Source: Drosophila miranda (lineage: Eukaryota; Arthropoda; Insecta; Diptera; Drosophilidae). Taken from it: 64,000 nt of DNA. Location of the stretch: assembly GCF_003369915.1 (NCBI RefSeq), contig NW_022881603.1, positions 6,183,249 to 6,247,248 of the forward strand, given 5' to 3'. The position numbers and the translations under genes were made by a program. The notes beneath the pieces were generated by a model, which saw only the letters and a program-made list of their open reading frames with translations, ran no database searches and was not told the DNA's origin. Of this stretch, positions 21,906-33,528 are shown piece after piece. The first letter of the stretch is position 1, and every line of letters starts with the position of its first letter.

Positions 21906-23190
21906 ATCACATTGCTACCACGGAAAGACCAATTAACTATTACAATCGGCAAATTGAGCTAATAAAAGGCAATGAAGATAAGGTAGAAACAATTCGTTAT
22001 TTTCACAAGCTAATCATCAAGATCACGTATAAGGAAATGACTAACACCTTAGCGAAGGATATAATAAAGGAATATCTATGCACCAAAAAGAGCGCATTAT
22101 ATTTCCATAACGAAATAGACTTTCCTCCATTCCAAAAAGCCTATTTAGAAATCATTAATTCTAACAATATAACCAAAGCTATTAAATCAAGCACGAAACT
22201 CCTAGATATTCAGAATTACGCTGAATTTAAAGAACCATATTAAAGAATCATAAAGGCTTACTCCATCCAGGGATAGAGAAAACCGTCAATTGGTTTAGGG
22301 GAAAATACTATTACCCGGATTATCAAAAACTAATCCAAAACATCATAAAAGAATGTCCTACTTGTAATATTTCCAAAACAGAGCATAGAAATACGAAGTT
22401 GGCATTCGAAACTACACCGGAAATACTGAACATCAGAGAGAAATACGTCATAGATTTCTATATGGTTGGTAACCAGCAGTTCCTATCATCTATTGACGTA
22501 TACTCGAAGTTTGCCACTCTTGTAGAAGTAAAAAGTCGTGACTGGTTAGAAGCAAAAAGAGCCATCATGAAAGTTTTTAACGAGATGGGCAAACCAATTG
22601 AAATCAAAGCCGATAAAGATTCAGCTTTTATGTGCACAGCATTGCAAGCATGGCTGAATGCGGAAAACGTCAAAATAGAGATCACTTCCAGCAAAAATGG
22701 AATATCTGACGTAGAAAGATTTCATAAAACAGTAAATGAAAAATTAAGAATAATATCTAGCGAGGATAACCCAGAAGATAGATTCACGAAGTTTGAATTA
22801 ATTCTTTATACTTATAATCATAAAACCAAACATAATACCACAAATAGGACACCAGCTGATATATTCATTTATGCAGGCTCACCTGATTATGACACCCAAC
22901 TAAATAAAGTGAATAAAATCACTCAATTAAATAAAAACCGCATAGAGTATGAAGTAGATACCCGCTATAAACTATCATCTCTAGTTAAGTCTAAGGTAAC
23001 AAATCCTTTCAAAAGGACGGGCGAAATTAGACAGGTAGACGAAAAACATTATGAAGAAAAGAATAGGGGTAGGAAAATAACTCATTATAAATCAAAATTC
23101 AAGAAAAAGAAGAAATCTAATAGAAGCAAATATAATAATTCCAGAGAAACCGAGGAAGTTAATGGAATCGGCGAACTTCAACACAATTAA
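21906..23190 (+). pseudogene. Errantivirus-like pol: integrase region, frameshifted
   Basis: The first part (frame with ATG at 22037) encodes the linker and stops at 22241-22243. The zinc-binding region (HKG..HPG and CPTCN, about 22246-22375) continues in another frame. The catalytic core is open from 22399 to 23190 with the DDE residues in VIDFYMVG, ADKDSAFMC and SDVERFHKTVNE. A strongly basic lysine-rich tail follows. At least two frame breaks make the integrase non-functional in this copy. Confidence 0.85.
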
Positions 23191-24105
23191 AATCCTCATC
23201 TTCCTCATAATTACCATCGTAATGGCACAGGGCCAAAACATAGAAATAAATCCTATAAAATCCCAAAACGGATATATGATATTCAAAACTGGATCGATTA
23301 ACATACCTATCAATTACGAATACCATTATCTAACTGTTAATCTAACTAAAACCGAAGAGCTATACCAAAATTTATTAATGCAAGCCACTAAATTCCAGGA
23401 CATAATCCAAATAAAATATCTAGTAGACAAATTGCAAAGAGAAATGAACGGGCTAAAAATAACCAAAAGAAATAAAAGAGACCTAATCAATATAGTAGGA
23501 ACAGCCTACAAATATCTCTTTGGAACACTAGATCAGGAAGATAAAGTCGATTTGGAACAAAAAATAGAAAATTTAGCCAGCCATAGCATTCAAATGAATG
23601 AACTAAATTTGGTAATAGATGCAGTTAATAGCGGAATAAACGTTATAAACAAACTAAATGAAGAAATCAACAAATAGAAATTTTGATATTCAATCTACAA
23701 CATTTCACAGAATATATCGAAGATATAGAACTAGGTATGCAATTAACTAGGCTCGGTATATTTAATCCAAAATTATTAAAACAAGACTACCTGGAACAAA
23801 TAAATTCTGAGAAAATACTAAATATAAAAACCTCCACATGGATTCCAACAACATCCAATTTCCAACATTCCCAAAGACATTACAAAAGTACCAATCTATA
23901 AAATCGTTCCGTATCCAGACGAATTAAATAACATGTTAACAGATATGACATACGACAAGTACTACATAAAAAATGAAGAAGTATTTGTTAAATAAACTAG
24001 ATTGAAAACCAATGAAAATTGTATAAAAGGAATTTTAATGCAAATTTCCACTAAATGTCCATATTCCAATAATTTTCAAAACTTTCAAATAAACTTTATT
24101 GAACC
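23162..24105 (+). pseudogene. Errantivirus-like env, N-terminal part
   Basis: The frame overlaps the end of pol, as usual for insect errantiviruses. It begins with a hydrophobic signal sequence (ILIFLIITIVMAQ), has a furin-type site RNKR near residue 107, and continues with helical sequence. A stop at 23675-23677 breaks the frame; related sequence goes on in other frames to about 24105. There the coding region is cut by an ISY-like repeat insertion. The protein would be an insect-retrovirus-type envelope glycoprotein. This copy cannot make it. Confidence 0.8.
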
Positions 24106-25054
24106 CAATATTGAGAATACGAGAAAACTAAAAACAAAGAATCATAGATAATGATCATATATATCAGATTGCTGAATCTGGATCAGATCAGATCATTTTT
24201 ATAGCCAAAAGGAACAAATCAATTTGCACTGGCTACGCAGCACCCGACGTCACGCTCAGACTGATTTTCTGTCTCTCTCGCACGCACTCCTTGTCGTGTC
24301 GTTTAATATTAGATCTAACAGGAGTGCGGATACCAAATTTGGTTACTCTAGCCTTAATAGTCTCTGAGATTTGTGAATATCCCCAGATTTTCATCCTTTG
24401 CGGGGGCGGAAGGGGGTGTGGCGAAATTTTGAAACAAACTCGTCTCGGTCCGATATATTAGGAGTGTGGATACCAAATTTGGTTGCTCTAGCTTTTATAG
24501 TCTCTGAGATCTAGGCGCTAATGTTTTACTCTAAGCAAAGCCGCCTATGCTACGTGTGTGTTAGAGAGAGACAGGGCGAGATAAAATGAAATTGTTTTCT
24601 TGATTCTGGCTATAATAATTATACGATCTGGTTCAGATTTTGCACTCTAGAAGATATAGTCATCTTCTACGATTCTGCGTTTTTAGTTTTCTCGTATCGT
24701 CAAAATTGTGGATGCCACAGATTTTCGCCCTTTGTGGGGGCGGAAGTGGGCGGGGCAAAGTTTTGAAATATTCTTGTAGCAGTGACATATCACAGAAGTC
24801 TGGATCCAAAACATCGTTGCACTCGCTCTTATAGTCTTTTAGCACTAGGCGCAGAAGGGGACGGACAGACGGACAAACGGACGGACGGACGGACAGACGG
24901 ACAGACAGACAGGGCTCAATTGACTCGGCTATTGATGCTGATCAAGAATATATATACTTTATGGGGTCGGAAACGATTCCTTCTGGACGTTACACACATC
25001 CACTTTTACCACAAATCTAATATACCCCAATACTCATTTTGAGTATCGGGTATA
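24106..25054. mobile_element. ISY/DINE-1-like composite inserted in env
   Basis: This 949-bp block has a reverse-orientation piece (24106-24312) joined to a forward piece (about 24313-25054). It ends in the usual terminal hairpin and CGGGTATA. Sequence of the host env resumes on both sides. The two pieces are from different parts of the unit, so this is a rearranged copy. Confidence 0.85.
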
Positions 25055-25337
25055 AAAACCACTGTCGTATGTCCAAACTAATGAAATAATTATGCAATAC
25101 ACCAAATATAGTAACCTATTACAAATAAGTCTACTAATTTCATTTGTCATAATTATATTAGTACTACTAAGTTCTGTAGCTGTTAAATTTAAGAAAACTT
25201 CTAAAAGAGTCACGGTTAAATGTATTAACCCTTTAATAGAAGCAGAAGAGGAACCAACCTCAGCCACCGCACTTGACACCCCGTCACTATACCCGAGGGT
25301 AATCGCCTAGGGACAGGCTAATAACAAACGTTGGGGG
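25055..25337 (+). pseudogene. Errantivirus-like env, transmembrane C-terminus
   Basis: Sequence resuming after the repeat encodes a hydrophobic membrane span (LLQISLLISFVIIILVLL, within 25119-25175) and a short charged tail. The stop is at 25308-25310, just before the polypurine tract. This is the anchor and cytoplasmic tail of env, separated from the rest by the nested repeat. Confidence 0.75.
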
Positions 25338-25929
25338 AGTGACATATCCATAATTCCCCACATCCCATACACATTATGTTTATGTACAATTCATCCACCC
25401 CATCCACACAAGTAACAGGACCCCACTCAAGAATCAATAACTGTTTCTTCCCATACTCCAAGCTAGGGCCCCCCATAATATAAACAATGGACCACATTGT
25501 TTCATCAACATTAGAATCACGCCCCTCTCGAGAAATCGATTCATTAGAATCACGCCACTCATGAGGACCAATCAAAGCTAGACATAAAACCAAGGAGTAT
25601 CACATTCCTAGCTCCGTCATGTAATGCAACACCGATCGCCAGCAGTGGATGCCTTTCATCAAAGCCGACGCATCCCCAAATATCGATCCAGGCACGTACG
25701 CCACCGACACGAAGATGCAGCCGAGGAAAGCAACGCCCGAAGCCAGAGTCGGGAGTTCCAAGAGAAGGGCTCATGGAAACTAGCCAGCAGCAGAGAGAGC
25801 AGTTCCGTTTGAGACAAGCAGACGTAAAGTTAAGTCGGGGAATTCAACCAATCTTGTGACACAAAGAAATTAAGTACTAAAAATAAAATCTTTTTTAAAA
25901 ACTAAATTTCGAGTTGCGGATATTTAACT
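25338..25929 (+). repeat. 3' LTR of the 17.6/297-like element
   Basis: The 592-bp LTR is nearly identical to 18101-18692 and is followed by the ATAT target duplication. Confidence 0.95.
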
Positions 25930-26093
25930 ATATATACATATGCATATACATATGGATACACATATGCTTGCATATGTGAATATGTATGCATCTACACACT
26001 TGATCATACCCTGCCGTACCAGCAGTGAGCGATGACGAATGTCATCTACAATGTCATCTAGGCGTTGACGCCAGCCAAATCAGAACCCTTTGT
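25930..26093. other. Short AT-rich spacer
   Basis: These 164 bp between the errantivirus-like element and the next repeat continue the TATATACATATG-type sequence seen left of the element. They hold a small direct repeat AATGTCATCTA (two copies about 12 bp apart near 26038-26061). No gene was seen. Confidence 0.6.
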
Positions 26094-27000
26094 TATACCC
26101 GATACTCAAAATGAGTATTGGGGTATATTAGATTTGTGGTAAAAGTGGATGGGTGTAACGTCCAAAAGGAATGGGTTCCGCCCCCGTAAAGTATATATAT
26201 TCTTGATCAGCATCAATAGCCGAGTCGATTGAGCCATGTCTGTCTGTCCGTCTGTCCGTAGAATCGTAGAAGATGACTATATCTTCTAGAGTGCAAAATC
26301 TGAACCAGATCGTATAATTATTATAGCCAGAATCAAGAAAACAATTTCATTTTTTCTCGCCCTGTCTCTCTCTAACACACACGTAGCATAGGCGGCTTTG
26401 CTTAGAGTAAAACATTAGCGCCTAGATCTCAGAGACTACAAAAGCTAGAGCAACCAAATTTGGTATCCACACTCCTAATATATCGGACCGAGACGAGTTT
26501 GTTTCAAAATTTCGCCACAACCCCTTCCGCCACCGCAAAGGATGAAAATCTGGGGATATTCAAAAATCTCAGAGACTATTAAGGCTAGAGTAACCAAATT
26601 TGGTATCCGCACTCCTGTTAGATCTTACTATAAAACGTGTATCTCAAAATTTCGCCCCACCCCCTTCCGCTCACACAAAGGACGAAAATCTGTTGCATCC
26701 ACAATATTACACATTCGAGAAAACTAAAAACGCAGAATCATAGATAATGACCATATCTATCAGATTGCTGAATCTGGATCAGATCGGATCATTTTTATAC
26801 CCAAAAGGAACAAATCAATTTGCACTGGCTACGCAGCGCCCGACGTCACGCTCAAACTGATTTTCTGTCTCTCTCGCACGCGTTCCTTGTCGTGTCGTTT
26901 AATATTAGCGGCGTCTGCCGGAGGAGAGTTATACTGACTTAGTATCGGGTATAACCGTAGAGTTGCGGTGTCCGCAGCAACTCACAACGTTCCCCCTCGT
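26094..27000 (-). repeat. ISY/DINE-1-like unit, reverse, internally deleted
   Basis: The unit starts at TATACCCGATACTC and ends CCCCCTCGT, reverse relative to copies B-E. About 160-200 bp after the GTCY tract (near 26258) are missing. Confidence 0.85.
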
Positions 27001-27127
27001 TTTTTCTTTTGTTTCTTTCTTTTCCGCGCGTGCCGTACGTAATTCGGTTCTGCCGACCGTGCGCAGTAGTAGAGAACTTTGTTTTATCTTTTCGTCTTCT
27101 TTGCGCCTGCGTCGACAGAACTCTTTT
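27001..27127. other. 127-bp unique segment between two reverse ISY-like units
   Basis: Pyrimidine-rich and CG-containing sequence (TTTCTTTTCCGCGCGTGCCG and TTGCGCCTGCGTCGACAG) separates the two repeat units, whereas units elsewhere abut directly. It matches nothing else in the window. Confidence 0.6.
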
Positions 27128-28214
27128 TATACCCGATACTCTAAATGAGTATTGGGGTATATTAGATTTGTGGTAAAAGTGGATGTGTGTAACGTCCAGA
27201 AGGAATCGTTTCCGACCCCATAAAGTATATATATTCTTGATCAGCATCAATAGCCGAGTCGATTGAGCCCTGTCTGTCTGTCCGTCTGTCCGTCCGTCCG
27301 TCCGTCCGTCCGTCCCCTTCAGCGCCTAGTGCTCAAAGACTATAAGAGCTAGAGCAACGATGTTTTGGATCCAGACTTCTGTGATATGTCACTGCTACAA
27401 AAATATTTCAAAACTTCGCCCCGCCCACTCCCGCCCCCACAAAGGACGAAAATCTGTGGCATCCACATTTTTAAAGATACGATAAAACCAAAAACGCAGA
27501 ATCGGTGAGGATGACCATATCTCCTACAGTGCAAAATCTGAACCAGATCGAATAATGATTATAGCCAGAATCAAGAAAACAATTTCATTCTTTCTCGCTC
27601 TGTCTCTCTCTAACACACAGTTTTCATGGTCGGTTTTGTCAATTGCAAAATATGAGTTCAAGGATCTCAGAACCTCAACCAAATTTGGTATCCACACTCC
27701 TGTGATATCGGACCTTGACCGTTTCGTGTCCAAATTTCGCCACACCCCCTTCCGCCCCCGCATAGGACGAAAATCTGGGGCATCCACAAATCTCAGAGAC
27801 TATTAAGGCTAGAGTAACCAAATTTGGTATCCGCACTTCTGTTAGATCTCACTATAAAACGTATATCTCAGAATTCCGCCCCACCCTTTTCCGCCCCCAC
27901 AAAGGACGAAAATCTGTTGCATCCACAATATTGCACATTCGAGAAAACTAAAAACGCAGAATCATAGATAATGACCATATCTATCAGATTGCTGAATCTG
28001 GATCAGATCAGATAATTTTTATAGCCAAAAGGAACAAATCAATTTGCACTGGCTACGCAGCCCCCGACGTCACGCTCAGACTGATTTTCTGTCTCTCTCG
28101 CACGCACTCTTTGTCGTGTCATTTAATATTAGCGGAGGAGAGCCGTACTGACTTAGTATCGGGTATAAATTTAGAGTTGCGGTCTCCGCAGCAACTCACA
28201 ACGTTCCCCCTCGT
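27128..28214 (-). repeat. Complete ISY/DINE-1-like unit, reverse
   Basis: This 1087-bp unit has both ends, the terminal hairpin, the TATATATA run, the GTCC tract (about 27285-27315) and the stem near the CCCCCTCGT end. Confidence 0.85.
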
Positions 28215-28224
28215 TTATATTAAA

Positions 28225-28402
28225 TGCATGATTTTTCGGGAAAAATCATCACCTAAAAAAGCATGATTTTTGGGTAAAAATCATCGCTTATTATGTGCAT
28301 GATCTTTAAGCCAAAAAATCATCACTTATAAAATGCATGATTTTTCGTGAAAAATCATCGCTTATTAAGTGCATGATTTTTCGGCAACGCTCGATGACAA
28401 TG
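28225..28402. repeat. Tandem ~36-bp hairpin repeats
   Basis: Four and a half units, each starting TGCATGATTTTT, begin at 28225, 28261, 28296, 28334 and 28370. Each full unit has the inverted repeat TGATTTTT..AAAAATCA around a 4-5 nt loop, followed by CATCGCTTATTA-type sequence. The array lies downstream (in the element's direction) of the last coding remnant of the minus-strand gypsy element. Confidence 0.9.
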
Positions 28403-28474
28403 TCATCGATTATGCTACAGTTGGTTAAACATTTCTTATTCGGTATTGTCTTACTTAACATACTATTTCATCGA

Positions 28475-29017
28475 TTAACAACATGAGACCATGGTTTTAT
28501 CCTTACACTCTCCCCAGGGTTTAAGCCTTGCTGGTTCTAGTATACTTCGGAATGGCATTTGCGTCAACTGACAGTCCTCAATGTCGACAACCTCATAACG
28601 ATCATTATCCAATACTCTATTGATCCTGTACGGTCCTCGATACTTTGGTGCGAACATCTTATTGATCCCCGGTGTTGTGTCCACATGCCGGACTGCTACA
28701 TAGTCACCAGGTTCATACTTTAATGGGGCTCTATGTTTATGGGCATACATCTTCTCATTTCTTTTCTGCGACAACCGTATGTTCTCACTTGCTATTTCTC
28801 TTATAGTTTCCAACTCTCTAAGTTCTGACGCTAACTTCTCCTCTAGGTATTCGGTTAATTCATCTACAACGGGTCCTTTCTGGGGTATTCCAAATAACAA
28901 TGTGCTAGGTGTCTTTTTCGTACTGCTGTTAACGGAGTTATTAATGGCGTGCTCTACCTTGCTCATCAACCTATACCAATCGGCTTGCTCAAGGGGCTCT
29001 GACAGTTTTCCTAACAT
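28475..29017 (-). pseudogene. Gypsy pol fragment: integrase C-terminus
   Basis: The frame reads through the end of the integrase core into a C-terminal domain with a GPYRINRVLDNDRYEV block, typical of the integrase tail of Ty3/gypsy elements. It lies in a different frame from the catalytic core at 29033-29755. Confidence 0.75.
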
Positions 29018-29032
29018 AGGAGTAAGAACACG

Positions 29033-29755
29033 TCACCGCCGCTCCACTTGGCCATTCGCCTGCGGTGCACCTGTAGCTACCTTAATGTGCTCTATCCCTC
29101 TCTCCTGCAGAAAACTAGAGAACTCTAACGAGGTGAAACAGGTCCCACGATCTGATATTATCCTAGTAGGGCGACTATAGAAATCAAAATATTTACTTAA
29201 GGCATCCTTCGCTTCCCGCGTGCTGGTACTATTAACCGGGAACAATTTGACAAACTTAGTGAATGCATCTATTACCACAAGGAGGTGTTTTCGCTTAGAT
29301 CTAATACTCGGCAACGGACCCAAATGATCAACATGTAGGGTATGAAAAGGAACACACGACTTTGGGATACTATGGAGCGTTCTGTTATGGATTGTTTTAG
29401 GCATCGAGTGTAGTATACACGGTAGACAGTTTCTGATGAACCTTGCCACTTTACTTCTCATTGACGTAAACCAGTAGGTCCTCAAAAGGTCACTCACGCA
29501 CTTCTCTGCGGCCAGATGTCCTAGTTTTTCGTGTGACCGCCTTATCAACTGCTCTTCCATACACATTGGTACATAGAAACATAGTTTGTTTTCACAACTC
29601 CTCTTGTAAACAATACCATCTATAATTTCAAAATCTACTTCAATTCCATCCTCTAGCATTTTTCGAATCCTAACTACTTCCTTGTCTCGCATCTGTTCTG
29701 TTTGCAATATCCAATCAACATCTTCTGGCGTTGCACCTACTACCCCAACTATCAA
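29033..29755 (-). pseudogene. Gypsy pol fragment: integrase zinc-binding region and catalytic core
   Basis: The frame has an H-H-C-C zinc-binding region (HEKLGHLAAEKC..CLPC) and core motifs HVDHLGPLPS and SDRGTCFTS. It runs to the NGQVERR block holding the catalytic glutamate. It stops where the next fragment begins in another frame. Confidence 0.85.
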
Positions 29756-29856
29756 TGATTTTAGTTATCTTTCCTCCTGAAACTCTAACTTGTCCCTCTC
29801 TACTGTATCCTCAACACATTTTTTCTCTTTATCTGAATTCCTATTACTAATGTACT

Positions 29857-30564
29857 TTACTCCCCCACCACATCGTTAACGCTTCTTCTACATTGGCTCA
29901 AATCTCTAATTTCAATCTTCGATCCATCCTCTTCCCTATATTCACTATTCTCTATGTTATCTCTACAATCACTACCAAGGTTCTCTCTATCATCAGACTT
30001 CCACCTATTTCCCAATCTACTTCCTACTGCACTTGATTCTCCACACTCAATCGCAGGGTTCTGTACGGTACTACTACGCTCTTTACTGATATTTAATTCT
30101 CTACACTTAATCACAGGGTTCTCTACGGTACCTCTATGCTCACTACCAGGGTTGTCTCTACTTACACTATTCCTTGTATATTGCTTTCTACTCTCATCTT
30201 TTTCTAAATTAGACTTTTCTAAACCGTATTTGACTCTATAACCATCCTCTAACATATTCGTCACTTGATCTTGTCTGCTCAGCGCATCAACGTGCGCCAT
30301 ACTGGCTCCAGGTCTGTGCATAATGGAGTAATCATAGTTCTCTAACTCTAGGGACCACCGTGCTATCTTAGGACTAATTGACTTTCTGGTTAACGTCTGT
30401 ACTAACGAATTCCAATCCGTGATTATTTTGAAGGACCTATGCTCCAAATATGCTCTAAAACGCCTCAATGCATAAATTATAGCCAATGTCTCTAGTTCGA
30501 AACTATGATTCTCTTTCTGTTGTTTTGCCGGAATAATAGGACACAGGGTGCATCTTCCCATCAT
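29857..30564 (-). pseudogene. Gypsy pol fragment: RNase H and linker
   Basis: The frame encodes RNase H blocks (ETLAIIYALRRFRAYLEHRSF; HRPGASMAHVDALSRQ). A long low-complexity polar linker follows, unlike the compact linkers of most gypsy pols. Confidence 0.75.
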
Positions 30565-30781
30565 CTTGTCTTTGCATCAGTATTGCGCCATAACCGTATG
30601 AACTTGCGTCCTGTTGTAATTCCGTTTCTCTATTTGGGCTAAAAATGGCTAATACCGGAGGATTTGCCAACGCATTCTTAAGAGTTTCAAACGTCTTCAC
30701 CTGTTCTCTATTCATGGGAAACGGACCACCTTCTTTTAACAACTGCACCAAGGGCTTAGCTGTCGTCGCAAATGACAACAT
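30503..30781 (-). pseudogene. Gypsy pol fragment: RT connection and RNase H start
   Basis: The frame has TTAKPLVQLLKEGGPF and an RNase H start in which the usual TDASxxGxGA reads QDASSYGYGAIL. It overlaps the following fragment in another frame. Confidence 0.7.
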
Positions 30782-30787
30782 GAAACG

Positions 30788-31532
30788 TCAAAAATACGAA
30801 AAGAATCCCAAGCATGAGTGCAGTGCTTTTACATTTTGAGGGACTGGGTATTTTTTCAAGGCCTCAATATGGGAATCACTAGGAACTATTCCGTTTTGAT
30901 TAACTTTATACCCCAGGAAATCGATGTTTCGATTGACAAACCTACACTTTTTTACATTTATCTCTAAATTTTGCTCGCTAAACCGAATGCATAGTCTTTT
31001 TAATATATCCATGTGTTCTTCAACTGTTTTAGTCGCTACTAATATATCATCCATGTACACTACAATGCTTTTGTTCCTAATAAAGTCTCTCAAGAGCTCC
31101 GAAATAAATCTCTGAAAAATAGCGGATCTATTTTTTAACCCAAAGGGCATTCTCAAGTACTCATACTGTCCTTGCGGTGTCACAAACGATGTATACGGAA
31201 CTGTTTTTTCTTCTACGCCTATTTGATGATACCCACTTTTCAAATCTATAATGGAAAAACAGCACTTGTTTTCTAAAAACTCAAGACAGTCCTCAATAAG
31301 GGGCAATGGGAAATTATCTTTAACAATTCGTTTGTTCAGACCACGGTAATCGACACACATTCGAAGTTCTCCTGATTTTTTTTTTACTAGGACCACTAGG
31401 AGACTCACTATGACGGATTACTTTCTTTTCTAACAGATCATCTACTATTTCAGCTACTTTCTCTCTCTCATGGTAGGATAAACGACGCGGAGTACAATGA
31501 AATGGTGTTGTTTCTGTTACACGAATCGGCAT
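30788..31532 (-). pseudogene. Gypsy pol fragment: reverse transcriptase
   Basis: Two overlapping frames (31320-31532 and 30788-31408) carry the RT domain: MCVDYRGLNKRIVKDNFPLP, IIDLKSGYHQIGVEE, LRMPFGLKNRSAIFQRFIS and the catalytic YMDD. The join between the two frames lies in a run of T/A near 31380 and is a frameshift. RMPFGLKN is followed by R instead of the usual A/S, a likely substitution. Confidence 0.85.
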
Positions 31533-32215
31533 CTGATACTTTGGTGGTGCTTTAAAGTCAAATTCTTTGTGTAAATAGTATGTCTTAATAACTCCCTACA
31601 CTTTTCTGCAAGAGTGGGGCCAAATTCGAAACCTACGTTAATATGTTCCTCTTCATCAATCTCTACCGCCGCATAAAAGTTACTGAACTCGTCGCCTTGA
31701 TTCATATTCTCGATGGCCATTTTGTCATTCCTTGAGTTTTCTTGTGTCTGATTTTTAAATGGATTAGAACGTTTGATTAGCTCGCTTCTTTCTGATTGAT
31801 TACCATCTAACTTATCATATAGTCTTATGTTAATATTATTTTTACGTTCGGTGGATATAGACGCGCAGGTTAAACTAATAGCTTTTTGCTTTAACGAGCT
31901 TAATGGTGTGTGTTGCTTCGCATTGATATTTTTCTTATGAACTAATTTTACTTCAATAACTTTAAGGGCATCGCGTCCCAACAATACCGGCAAAGGCAGC
32001 ATGTTATCATCTACGATGTTTAATAGAACGATATATTTCTTTGTGCAAAATTCAATATGGCACTTAAATTTTCCCGATATGGGAATTGGTTGTCCTCCTA
32101 GTCCATAGTATTTCCTAACTTCATTATAGGCTTCAACTATAGCCGACTTCGGTATCAAAGACTTATGAATAAAACTTACAGGGCTACCTGTATCAAATAG
32201 ACTAAAAATACTGAC
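31517..32215 (-). pseudogene. Gypsy protease and RT N-terminal linker
   Basis: The protease active-site sequence DTGSPVSFI is readable near 32165-32190, in frame with the open segment that follows its first methionine at 32158. The flap region and a VLLGRDALK block follow. The link to gag is broken. Confidence 0.75.
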
Positions 32216-32239
32216 GCCTCTTTGTTCACCAAACGGAAG

Positions 32240-33400
32240 TCATAAAGTGATTAACTGGACAGCCGCTAAATCGTCGTTGTTTTTTTCTCCTGGTCGCTCC
32301 TCATCTTGAACTGCAGCTACCCTAGTGGCCATCTTTCGTTTCGGGCACTGCGAATATAGGTGGCTGGTACTCCAACAGTTAAAACATGCCCCATCCGGTC
32401 TCTTTGGCTGACTGCATTTCTTCATATCGTGCCCAAATTGCCGACAGTTGTAGCAACGCATTGCGCCACCACCTTGCTGCTGCCCAAATGCCATACTCAC
32501 ATTTAGTTTTCCCTTTGTCATACCTTCGCTACGAATTGCTACGACGCCCGGAGCTCTTCTGACCTTATCATAGGTGACCATCTTGTCACGCAACTCGTTG
32601 AGTGTGCTGCAATATAGCATGGATGCTGCCATGCCCGTCTTGTCCTGCAGTCCCTCTACGATGAATTTGACCACATCGCTCGTGGCCATGTCTGCTTGCG
32701 ACGCTATGCTGCACATTGCGACGAAATATTGCAATGCGCTTTCATTATTTGCAATTTTCCGTGCCTCCAGTCGCTTTCCAATGTCCCACGCTGTCACTTT
32801 CTGCTCAAAGACGTTGAGCAATTCTGCTCGCATCAATTGCCAAGTCAAAGGCGCCACATGGTCGATGTACGCCTTCGCCGATCCGCCTAGCAGCCGCTTC
32901 GCTAATATCCAGCATTTGGACTCGGATACACCATGGAAATTCATAATGTCCTCAAAGTTACTTATCCAACTGGTTACAGGCTGGTCGTCATCTCCAGAAA
33001 ATGGACGCATCAACGCCTCAATGTGTGTCAAGTCGATGCAATCTCTCGACGTTTCCAACTCCATAGCCTCTTTCTCCGTTTTCAATATGCTTAATTTGAG
33101 ATCAGCTAAGCGCTTGCGAGAAACGTACAATTGTTCCAACTGCTGCAAACGGCGCGATTCTTCTTCGTATTCATCTGATCGCATGGTCAATTTCGAACAA
33201 GCGTTGTCGTGTCGCGGCATGAATGCTTCTCGAGCCTTCTGCACATTTTCACCATATTCTTCTGGCACCGCTTTTACTGCGTGTTGTGCACTACGGTTGT
33301 CTCTATCTATCTCGCGCTCAACCGGGACTGCAAAAATGTCTGCCTGCATAGTCTCGTCTGCGCTTGGCGCCGTATTTCCTAGCTCATGCGTGTCTTCCAT
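32240..33400 (-). pseudogene. Gypsy gag with two zinc knuckles
   Basis: A 386-codon frame encodes a helical N-terminal region, a retrotransposon capsid domain (IEALMRPFSGDDDQPVTSWI; AYIDHVAPLTWQLMRAEL), and two CCHC knuckles near residues 315-350 (CYNCRQFGHDMKKC and CFNCWSTSHLYSQC). The frame itself is open and may be the best-preserved part of the element, but pol is broken. Confidence 0.85.
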
Positions 33401-33528
33401 GATTTTTTTTACTGCTGTACGTAATTGGTGTATGTTGGCATCTTGATCAAAATATACGTTTTGCCTACGCTCTTATGTCTGCATAGTTCATCACAGAGTT
33501 TTTTTTTGGGCAAACCCCACATCTGATA

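Larger units (their letters stand above)
18101..25929 (+). mobile_element. Ty3/gypsy errantivirus-like element (17.6/297 type) with nested ISY-like insertion
   Basis: The structure is complete: 592-bp LTRs at 18101-18692 and 25338-25929, an ATAT duplication at both ends (18097-18100, 25930-25933), a primer-binding site directly after the 5' LTR, and a GTTGGGGG polypurine tract before the 3' LTR. The genes gag, pol and env lie in order. By eye the LTRs differ at about seven of 592 positions, so the insertion is recent. The LTR start AGTGACAT, the tRNA-Ser-type primer site and the AT target all match what is known of the 17.6/297 group. Frameshifts in pol and env, and a 949-bp repeat inserted in env, make this copy defective. 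Confidence 0.93.

Noticed and set aside
28225..28402. Regularly spaced ~36-bp repeats that look like a CRISPR array
   Set aside because: The units abut without unique spacers, and the genome is eukaryotic; this is a tandem hairpin repeat.
32574..33446. 290-codon plus-strand frame over the minus-strand gypsy gag
   Set aside because: The opposite strand encodes a clear gag with two zinc knuckles; the plus-strand frame has no recognisable features.
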